64,000 nt of DNA, taken from assembly GCA_039545275.1 (NCBI GenBank), contig BCHS01000004.1, positions 697,078 to 761,077 of the forward strand, in the 5' to 3' direction. Of this stretch, positions 1-7,975 are shown one piece after another (the stretch's first letter is position 1; every line of letters begins with the position of its first letter). The DNA is from Pseudomicrostroma phylloplanum. Taxonomy: Eukaryota; Basidiomycota; Exobasidiomycetes; Microstromatales. A program made the translations under genes and the position numbers. Below the pieces are notes generated by a model that did no database searches, was not told the DNA's origin, and saw only the letters and a list, made by a program, of their open reading frames with translations.

Positions 1-1176
1 GATCAACATGGGTCTCGCTTTGCGCAAGACCGGCTCGACCATGCTTCGCGTGATCAGGTCAACTGGGTGTTTGAAGAGATCCGGCCTTCAGCCCGCTCTC
101 TAATGCAGGATGTCTTTGGCAATTACGTCGTCCAGAAGATGTTCGAGTACGGCTCGACAGAGCAGAGGCTGTCTCTCACCGAGGAGGTGCGTTCCTACGT
201 CGTACCACTCTCGCTGAGCACCTACGGCTGCCGGGTCATTCAGAAAGCCCTAGACTATCTACCTGACTCAGTCCGTCTGGACCTAGCCGAGGAGCTCAGA
301 GGGCACGTCTTGGAGATGGTTCAGGATCAAAACGCCAACCATGTTGTGCAGAAGCTGCTGTCGGTCGTAGAGAACCCAGAGGACATCAGGTTCATCTCTG
401 ACACATTCCATGGGCGTGTCGTCAGTCTGGGCGCTCACTGCTACTCTTGTCGGGTCCTGCAGCGCATCTTCGAGAGGTGCGGTCAAGCCCAAGCTCGGCC
501 GCTCCTGGAAGAATTGCATCAGAGCAGCGAGAGGCTGATGGCCGATCAGTACGGCAACTACGTCATCCAATGGATTTTGCAGCGAGGCATGCCACAAGAC
601 AAGATGAAAGTCATCGAGGCGGTGGTGGGCAAAGTCCTCGCTCTGAGCAGACACAAGTTCGCTTCAAACGTGGTAGAGCAAGTGGTCAGGGCTGCCGACA
701 AGTCACAGCTTCGACGTCTGGCGAGCGAGATCCTCGAGCCCGTCGGACCGTCGCCTTACCCTTATGAAGACGAGAGTATGGCGTCAGCCAATCGAGCGGC
801 GAACATCATGATGACGGACCAGTACGCCAACTATGTCCTGCAGAGGTTCATCGAGCTCTGCGAGCCCGACCAGAAGATGAAGCTCGTCTCCATCCTGCAG
901 CCCAGCCTAATCGCGCTGAGGAGGGGAGCTGGTGGGCCGGGCGGATGGACAAAGCATCTAGCGGCCGTCGAGCGCCTAGTCGGAGAGGCTATCGCAGGGA
1001 ATGGCGGAATGATGGGGGAAGAAGGGCTGCCTGGAGTGTACAGAGGTTACTATGACAATGGCAGGACTGGTGCGGCATCGCCTGCTCGGCCCTATGGCGC
1101 TGGCAGCGGAGGTCAGGCAGGCGGAGGATACAGCCACCCTGTCCACGGCAACGGCAGGGACGTCGGTGTTGCCTGA
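1..1176 (+). CDS. Pumilio/Puf3-type RNA-binding protein, 5' end outside window
   Basis: Sequence-specific mRNA-binding protein that in known relatives represses or localises mRNAs by binding 3' UTR UGUA elements. The frame is open from base 1 and all eight PUF repeats are visible, starting with HGSRFAQ and continuing with FGNYVVQ, YGCRVIQ, NANHVVQ, YSCRVLQ, YGNYVIQ, FASNVVE and YANYVLQ. The base-contacting triplets (SR-Q, NY-Q, CR-Q, NH-Q, CR-Q, NY-Q, SN-E, NY-Q) are the same as those known for human PUM1 repeats 1-8, which predicts recognition of UGUAUAUA. A glycine-rich tail of about 70 residues follows the last repeat. The N-terminal part lies upstream of the window, so the true start cannot be given. 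The GTG at 67 sits inside repeat 1 and is not a start. Confidence 0.93.
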   Translation, partial: DQHGSRFAQDRLDHASRDQVNWVFEEIRPSARSLMQDVFGNYVVQKMFEYGSTEQRLSLTEEVRSYVVPLSLSTYGCRVIQKALDYLPDSVRLDLAEELRGHVLEMVQDQNANHVVQKLLSVVENPEDIRFISDTFHGRVVSLGAHCYSCRVLQRIFERCGQAQARPLLEELHQSSERLMADQYGNYVIQWILQRGMPQDKMKVIEAVVGKVLALSRHKFASNVVEQVVRAADKSQLRRLASEILEPVGPSPYPYEDESMASANRAANIMMTDQYANYVLQRFIELCEPDQKMKLVSILQPSLIALRRGAGGPGGWTKHLAAVERLVGEAIAGNGGMMGEEGLPGVYRGYYDNGRTGAASPARPYGAGSGGQAGGGYSHPVHGNGRDVGVA

Positions 1177-1586
1177 GCTCGGTCTCCGAACACCAGAAGC
1201 GGATATACCGGGACCGAGGCCCCTTTCTACCCTAGATGACCCACATAACACCATTTTTTTCCATGTTCCTAGAGCTTTGACCCTTCACGGTTTTATCTTG
1301 TTCAAACACACTCTAATCATCGTAGATGTATCATACACCTGCACTTGTAATCAACCACCCATCCGAAGAGCCATTGTCATCGCTTGCACACCGGACGAGT
1401 TAATGGAACGGTACGAGAAAGGTCATTCGTGTGGGACGGCTACATTGAGATTTGGTCAATCACAGGGGCGCGGCAGAGGGGTCTTGCAAACATGAGGGTC
1501 AAGCAGGTGAGGACCTTCGTGAGGCTCAACCTGACTTAGGCCAGTATCTAGCTTATGTAGTCCTTCCTCCTTGCGCTTTCTCCCCA
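1177..1586. other. Intergenic, convergent 3' ends
   Basis: Lies between the stop of the PUF gene and the stop of the minus-strand secreted-protein gene. It should hold both 3' UTRs. I see no convincing coding frame, RNA gene or repeat. Confidence 0.5.
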
Positions 1587-2270
1587 TCACTCTAGACACG
1601 TCTCCAGCTGCGTCCCAAGCGCCCACTCTCCCCCGACCAATCCGCCAGTAGCGCTCGGCATGGCCCCTGATGCATTCCAAGCAGTATTGTTGAGCCAGAT
1701 GGGGAGCCAGTTCTCCACGTGGCAGTGGACGTCGACGCTAGGCAGGAGGACGGTGCTCTTAACCAGTGCACTGCTTCCTTTGGCCGTTGAGACTTCGGTA
1801 GCATCGTCGGTATCGCGTTGCGTGAGAGGGTTGGAGTGAACTGCAGAGGACGAGGCGGCTCGCATCGTGAGGCAGTTCCACGTCGACTCGTCTGTTTCGA
1901 TCCTCTGCAAGATCTGGCGCAACTGAGCCGGACAATCGTCGTGCTTGTCCTTCTTCATTTTCTCGTCTTCTGAGCGCGAGGTAGGCTTGGAGGCGTGTAC
2001 AGAGGCGGGCGTGAGCGCAGACGCGGAGGCGGAGGCTGAGGTGCATGTGAGGTTGAAAGAGAAAGGGGCGCATGTCTTCTTGAAGGTGGGCAGAGGTGTG
2101 TAGCCGGGACACTGTACCGACTTGGGGAGGTCGGTAAAACCAGCGTTGTAGGGACGACTGTGCTGGTGCGAGAGCTTTCGCGAGCTTAAGCGGAAGCTGC
2201 TGTCGAGTGAGGTGGCGCGTGTCGATAGACATTGCATGGCGAAGCATGCTAGGAGGAGGAAGACGTTCAT
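1587..2270 (-). CDS. Putative small secreted protein
   Basis: Unrecognised protein of 227 residues. The start at 2270 is chosen because it gives a clear signal peptide (MNVFLLLACFAMQC, then STRATS). The open frame goes 45 codons further upstream but that extension is not signal-like. The mature part has about seven cysteines, an Ala/Ser-rich stretch with alternating SA residues near residues 80-95, and a C-terminal part with Trp, Asn and His (HCHVENWLPIWLNNTAWN). No known domain is seen. It is transcribed away from the repeat-protein gene at 3045, so the two secreted-protein genes are divergent across about 770 bases. The lack of any recognised homology and a possible missed intron limit confidence. 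Confidence 0.5.
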   Translation of the reverse strand: MNVFLLLACFAMQCLSTRATSLDSSFRLSSRKLSHQHSRPYNAGFTDLPKSVQCPGYTPLPTFKKTCAPFSFNLTCTSASASASALTPASVHASKPTSRSEDEKMKKDKHDDCPAQLRQILQRIETDESTWNCLTMRAASSSAVHSNPLTQRDTDDATEVSTAKGSSALVKSTVLLPSVDVHCHVENWLPIWLNNTAWNASGAMPSATGGLVGGEWALGTQLETCLE

Positions 2271-3044
2271 GTTTGGAGGATCCGGCAAACTGAAGGTCAG
2301 GAGGATGGACGCTGTACAGTTGTAGGCCTTGGTCGCTGCACCTTCTTGACGATGATCGTATGCTTGGTACCGGAGAAGGTGTATGCTGCCCACGATAGGA
2401 GGCAAAGGGCAGCCACGAGGTCCAACGGAGGTCGGTGTCGGCCCGGACGAGAGAGAGGCATATTGATCATATCCCGGCTTAGCGGCGTGATACTCGCCGT
2501 TTACTAGGCGTTATTGCTTACAGTGCTGGGTCCAGGCCTTGGAGCATCGTAGCAACGACGGCGCTTGAGGGGGCGCACCCCTCGACTAAGGCACCGTTAC
2601 CTTTTGCCCGTGCTTCCAAGCCTGATCGTCCCTGGCGGGCAGAGAGCCGTCTCGGACGTAGCACGCCTTCTTCCGAGTGTTGCCGAAAGTCCGCTTTGCA
2701 ATGTACCTGCAATCAATGAGTAGCCGCGTCGAGGGACTCCCTGAGGGCGTGCACCTCACCAATGTGATGCTGTAAAGACGGACGGAGAACATTCTTCATT
2801 TATATCCGCAATGCTCAGCCTCCTTTCGCGGTGCCTGAACAGAAGTCAGGCACCACGAGGGCGAAGAACCTCGCCGACCACCTCGCTGCTTGGCGCTGGC
2901 ATGGTATAAACACAGCTGTGGTTCGTGGCGACCTTCTCCTCTCTTCTTCTCACTACTCTCACCACTCTCATCACTCTCAACACCTCTACAAAACACCCAT
3001 CTCTTACCCATACCACCACACTCGTTCAACTTCACACATTCGAT
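2271..3044. promoter_or_regulatory. Divergent promoter region of two secreted-protein genes
   Basis: Separates the minus-strand gene ending at 2270 from the plus-strand repeat-protein gene starting at 3045. The plus side has a TATA box at 2905-2910 and then a strongly CT-rich leader (about 2930-3040) of the kind seen before highly expressed fungal genes. On the minus strand around 2520-2792 a pair of splice-like signals joins two short open frames, but no supported gene results. Confidence 0.5.
2905..2910 (+). promoter_or_regulatory. TATA box of the NILS-repeat secreted protein gene
   Basis: TATAAA about 135 bases before the chosen ATG at 3045, followed by a CT-rich leader. Position and context suit a strong inducible or abundant transcript; this is inferred from sequence only. 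Confidence 0.5.
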
Positions 3045-4210
3045 ATGAAGCTCTCTACTTTCACCCTCCTCGCCATCGTTGGCGCCTCCACTGTTCTGGC
3101 CACCGGCGCCCCTTCTCAGATCGACGGACTCAAGGAGGACTGCGAGGACGACCAGCCCAAGGGTCTGAAGCACCACGGTGCCAAGTCTCACGGCCTCAAG
3201 CACCACGGTCTCAAGCACCACGGCCTCAAGTCCCACGGCCACAAGGCCAAGCACACCGGCCCCAAGCACTCCACCTTCCACCCCGGGACCCCCGACAATG
3301 ATGCCGACGCACCTGACTTCCCACCCAAGACTGGCTCGCCACTGCCCCCTGTCGACCACCTGCCTCCTGCTGGCTCTGTTCCCAGCAACACACATCCCAA
3401 GGTCACCCACCCCAAGGTCACCACCCCCAAGGTCACCCACCCCAAGGTCACCACCCCCAAGGGTGGCTGCGACCCGGCTACCACCGAGGCTGCTTGCAAG
3501 TCGTCTCTCATTGCTCAGCTGATTGGGTGAGTTGCTTCGTGATGCCCTCCGCTGAAGCTGCTCATTGCATCCATGTACTGACATGCCATGCTTTGATCCG
3601 TATCATCCACAGCATCGACGTGCTCAACTGTGCCACGATCAACATCCTGTCCCACAAGCGAGACGTCTTGCCCCTCGTCGAGGGTGTGGACCCCGTCCTT
3701 GAGGACCTGAAGCGACGAAACGGCTTTGCTCCCCGAGGAATCTGCGACAGTGCCGTCTCCTCCAAGCTCATCAGCCTGGGCATCCTCAACTGCGCCGACG
3801 TCAACATTCTCAGCGCCTCTCACAAGCCTCTGGACAAGGAGACTTGCAGCTCCGAGGAAGTGGGCCTGCTCGCCTCCTTCGGTATCCTCAACTGTGCCAA
3901 CATCAACATCCTCTCTGGCAAGCGAGGTCACCAGGACAAGGAGGCTCACCAGGCCGCCAAGCGCGAGCAGGGACGCAAGGCCATGGTTGAGCGAATGCTC
4001 AACGTACGAGACTGTGCCTCCAAGACGGAGGCTCACCTTATCTCTGCTGATATCCTGAACTGCGCCACGGCCAACATCCTCAGTGACAGCGCTGCTGCTG
4101 ACAAGAACTGCTCTACCTCGACCACTGCCGACCTGATCTCTCTCTCGGCTGCCAACTGCCCCACCATCAACATCCTCTCTGAGGATGACGATGACGAGGA
4201 CGACGAGTAA
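3045..4210 (+). CDS. Secreted modular repeat protein with five C-x15-C/NILS repeats
   Basis: Two exons (3045-3526, 3613-4210; GTGAGT donor, CACAG acceptor, phase 2) give 359 residues. Order: signal peptide (residues 1-20), a Lys/His-rich stretch of GLKHHG-like repeats (about 39-75), a Pro-rich linker, five PKVT[HT] units (about 118-139), then five repeats, then an acidic tail of Asp/Glu. Each repeat has two cysteines with exactly 15 residues between them (151/167, 205/221, 239/255, 295/311, 327/343), a hydrophobic helix-like LI-x-L stretch, and ends N-C-[AP]-x-x-NILS. Lys-Arg pairs lie between repeats (176-177, 194-196, 264-265, 277-278), so Kex2 cleavage is possible. The architecture (Kex2-type sites, amphipathic repeats) recalls smut repellents and peptide precursors, but I do not recognise the family. 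The ATG at 3045 is chosen over an in-frame start at 2925 because it begins the signal peptide. Confidence 0.85.
3153..3256 (+). repeat. In-frame repeat coding for Gly-Leu-Lys-His-His-Gly units
   Basis: Units of about 15 bases alternate between Leu-Lys-His-His-Gly and Leu-Lys-Ser-His-Gly, giving a stretch very rich in histidine and lysine in the mature secreted protein. Such His density could bind metal ions or anionic surfaces; that is inference. Confidence 0.75.
3396..3462 (+). repeat. In-frame 15-base repeat coding for PKVTH/PKVTT
   Basis: Five near-identical 15-base units encode Pro-Lys-Val-Thr-[His/Thr]. They form a Thr/Pro-rich, probably O-glycosylated linker before the first Cys repeat. 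Confidence 0.8.
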
Positions 4211-5739
4211 GCGTGCTATCACTGTGGCTGTGCTGTATCGTCAATGAAGCGCGCCTACCAATCAGGGTTCATCGTCACCTTGCCTTGCTGTCCATCTCTT
4301 CCAAAGATTCTCCCACCTTTTTTGCTTCCAATTTCATCCGGTGCTCCGTCGAGGTCGTCCTGTTCTCGTCGTCGATGTCAACCAACCCCTTGCGGGGTAC
4401 AGCGATCTGTATTCCCGCAACTCCTATTCGCCAATGCCAACTCTTCATGACTTTTTCCACGGCGTTGGCTGCCGACCTGCTTTGACTTGCTGGGCGTCAT
4501 CGAGTGCCTTCTTCTTCTTCTTCGTTGCGATGTGCTATCTCGTGTGATGGTCAGATTGCTACTACCGCCCAGGCATCTCGCTCCGGAGAATTAAACGCCA
4601 CCTTTCCACTGCCTACTGCCTCCGCTCGGTAGCGAGGGCAATGAGGCAGATGGTGGCTGGCGAAGCCGCTTTTCCCGCCCGCGCCGCCTCAACGCCACCG
4701 CCACAAATCGCCTCTTCCCCACGCTAGGTCGAGTGCGAGTCACGTCGTGCTTATGTCTGCTTGATCGACGCGCCACTACGGGGTCTTGTCAGAGACAGAA
4801 GTGAAAGCAGCAGGCGGCAATCAGCTGGGTCTTGGGAACAGCAGGCGCCAGAAGAGCCGGTACTTTGCTCGAGGGAGGTAGGTGGCTGCGCGGGTTGCTG
4901 CTTCTCTGCGAAACGGCTTCCGTGTACCGATGCTCTACCCCTCCAGAAGCTCACCTCGGCCCTTCTCGTACGAAGCAGACGAGCAGAGGCAAGTCAGAGG
5001 GTCGGGCAAGCGAAGAGAACAGAGCCGGCAAGCGCACCGAGCAGTGGTAGGTTGCCCGACGAAGGAAGCCGCGCGTTCCCCCGCCCGCCAGAGCGTGGCC
5101 TGACAGGCGGGCCGCCAAAGAAGCCGCTCGGGCAGCAAAGGGCACGCAGGCGGCCATTGCAAAAAGGAAAGAGACAGGCGCAGGCAGACAGTCACGCAGG
5201 GAACCCACGCCGGCGGGCACACAGGCGTGCGGGCCCTATTCCCCGTGGCTGACGGCCTTCCCACCCGCTCATCCCCAGGACCGAACCTCTCAGCAGCTCC
5301 TCAGCTCCTCCGATCAAAGTTCCTCATCTTTTTCCCCTCCTCACCAACCACTGCAAGCTACTCTACACCGTATTCTTCCGTGATCAGCATACACGCGGCA
5401 CGAAGAGCGCCCACAGCCTCTAGCCCCAGCCTTACCACTACCTTGAGCTGCCCTTCGTTCAATCTGCGCCTCTCAGCACCTCGCATCCTCTTACCTCGGC
5501 GCGTCAATATCCCATCGCGCTTGCCCAAGGAAGTGATCAACGTCTCTCCCTTCGCAAGTCAAGGCCACAGGCAGAGGTGAGGCCGTCGGAGCACTCACGG
5601 TGATGAAGTAGATTAGCATACATCCACGACGCGACCCCACAACGAATTTGCTCCGCCATCCAGCCACACTCCCTCGAAACCGCATAGACGTATCTATCAG
5701 CCACTGCAATTCTCCGGTCCAGAGGCTCACGCGTTTGCC
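4211..5739. other. Long intergenic region
   Basis: About 1.5 kb between the repeat-protein stop and the zinc-finger ATG. It should hold the 3' UTR of the former and a long promoter and leader of the latter; the last 400 bases are pyrimidine-rich with CTC/CCT runs, typical of a fungal leader. Several open frames exist on both strands, but they have arginine-rich, out-of-phase composition and no recognisable domain. I see no RNA gene or mobile element. Confidence 0.45.
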
Positions 5740-7479
5740 ATGTCCACCGTCTCATCGGGAGGGCCGTCGCTGCCTTCGTATCATGCGCTCAATTCGCAGA
5801 TCAAGAATGAGCATTACCAACACCAACATCAACAGCAGCAACATTCCTCTCATCATCATCATCATTTACCCCCGCCTCCTCCTCCGCCGCCCCTTCACGC
5901 CTCTTCGAGCGCCGCATATATGCCCATGTCAAAGCATGGACATGGCGATGGCGGCGACCCACATGCCTCGCCACACTCTGCGCACTCTTCCCCATACGTA
6001 TCGCCTCGCCTACAGCCCAGCCATTCCGCTGAGCTCCCACACGCGATGAGCATGCCGCCTGCGATGGGCAACGCCGGGCCGCCAGGGATGCCCGGCGCGG
6101 CAGGTGTATTCGAGCCTTCCCCCGTTGCTGCTCCCATGAGGAGAGGTGCAGTCAGTGGAGCCTCTGGGCCCCTGAGCTTTCCTCCACTACCGCCTCTGAG
6201 GCATCCCAGTATCGGAGGAAGCGACAGTCGAGCTCCTCCCGGACCCTACCCGCCATATGCAGCACACGGCTATGGCCGACCTGGAGACGCAAGTGTAGGG
6301 CCAAGAGACCATGACCTCAATGGAGGCGCCATCTACAGTACCCCGCCTCCTCCGCCTCCGCATCTGGCCCAGAACAGCTCTTCGCCATACCACTCTTCGG
6401 GTAACCTCTATCATCCCAGTGGCCTTCCTCCTCATCGAGATGGCAGCGCCCCTGGCTCAAGCTATTCCTCATGGTCGAATAGCCCCCAGCCAGGCGCTGG
6501 GGCAAGTCGCCCCTCTTACAGCCATCCTCATCATCAGCCTCCTTCGATCCTCGGCCCCTCCTCAGCGGGCCAAGGACCGAGCTTCCCTCTGTCCTCTTCC
6601 TACTCCCTCTCTGCTGGTTCTCATCCAAGTCCTCAAGCGCCACAACCATCGCAGCTTGGACCACAACAAAGGAGAGGCGGCTTGAGCGCCTCGTCTGGTA
6701 TCGGCGTGTACGGCGCGGCTGCTGCTCCTGCGCCTCCGAGCCATGCGGGAGGAGGAACGTATTGGGGACCAGGAGGTGCTACTATGGGCCATGGAGGACC
6801 GCTGCCAGTCGGAGTACCTGTCGCGACCGGCGGTGGGTTCAAGAGGAAGCAGACGAGCGCGAATCCCCCGCCGAGAAATTATGGTTGCCCGGCTTGCCCT
6901 GCCAGCTTCTCTAGAAGACACGACCTAAACAGGTGAGTAGGGAGGAAGGCAGTGTAGTTCCCACGGGCCAGGTGGGCGGACATTCGTTACTGACTCAATC
7001 GTATCTTCTCTTTAACCGCGTCTAGACATTCACGTATCCACTTGGCAGTGAAGCCCTTTGGCTGTCCCAACTGCCAGAAGACCTTCAGCCGCAAAGACGC
7101 TCTCAAGCGCCATCTCATGGTCAAGGGCTGTGGGAAAGACGCCGAGGGCAAGCCCCGCAAGAGGAGAGGCAGGAAGAGCAATGCCGAAAAGGCTTCCGAG
7201 GCTGCTGCTCTGCGAAGCGCCAACGGCGGGGATGGACTGGGCATCAGGAATGATGGCGACGGTTCTATGGGCATGGATGAAGATACGGGCGATTATGAAG
7301 GAGAAGACGATGACGAGTCTGATGACGAGGATGGAGCAGAGGGAGAAGGTGAAGAGGGGGAAGAAGGAGCTAGTGGTGGGGACAGTCGGTCACCGGAGGG
7401 TCCGGAGGCTCGCAGAGGAGCCTTTGCTCACCCTGGACAGGGCGGGATGATGAGCTTTGGCGACATGGGAGCGGCCTGA
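5740..7479 (+). CDS. C2H2 zinc-finger protein (putative transcription factor)
   Basis: Two exons (5740-6932, 7026-7479) join in phase 2 inside the first finger's helix and give 548 residues. The long N-terminal part is rich in Pro, Ser, His and Gly with an early His run, probably disordered. The DNA-binding part near residues 385-435 has two fingers: C-P-A-C-P-A-S-F-S-R-R-H-D-L-N-R-H-x3-H, then CPNCQKTFSRKDALKRH, whose last ligand pair ends in a Cys (HLMVKGC). A basic KPRKRRGRK stretch after the fingers is a likely nuclear localisation signal, and the tail is acidic (Asp/Glu runs). The domain supports a nuclear DNA-binding role; target genes are unknown and I do not assign an orthologue. Confidence 0.9.
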
Positions 7480-7975
7480 AGATGAGAGGCTCTCCTGCGA
7501 AGCGTGCCAGCTTCTCTCTTTACGATGCCAGACAGAGCAGCGGATGGGCTAGGCTAGAATCCTACAAGTACAGTACAACGAACATACCACTTGCAACAGA
7601 ATGAATGCAATCATGCGCCGATCCTTTGCTCTACCTCGTCGTCGTCGTCGTCGTCGTCGTCGTCTTTGTTCGTGCTTCGTGTGTCCAGTGTCTGCCCTTC
7701 TTGTGGGGAGATCAGTCGAGTCAACTTCGAGGTGCGCTCTGCCCCGCGTGGAGTCGCGCCTGCGCCTGGCTGCAGCTCGAGACATGAGGCGAGCGAGTCG
7801 AATCAGTGGTGCGTCCGTGCGTAGGCCTCGTCGACTTTGGTCGTCTTTGGTCCATCACTTGCCGAAGGTACAGAGGCAGACATCGACCGCAGACATTCTG
7901 TCCAGTCCAGTCAAGGGTAGCATACTCCACTCATATACCCCGACTCGCTAGCGGCAACACCATACCCAGCGCAGC
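7480..7975. other. Intergenic, 3' UTR of zinc-finger gene and ATG7 promoter
   Basis: Contains a CGT trinucleotide run and nothing recognisable as a gene. Open frames across the CGT run are products of the repeat. Confidence 0.5.
7637..7664 (+). repeat. CGT trinucleotide microsatellite
   Basis: About nine perfect CGT units in the intergenic region before ATG7. No coding function is apparent. Confidence 0.9.

Noticed and set aside
4761..5252. Open frame of 163 codons on the plus strand in the long intergenic region
   Set aside because: Arg/Pro-rich composition, overlapping frames of similar length on both strands, no domain, no splice continuation.
7601..7951. Arg-rich frame across the CGT run
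   Set aside because: Product of the trinucleotide repeat, not a gene.
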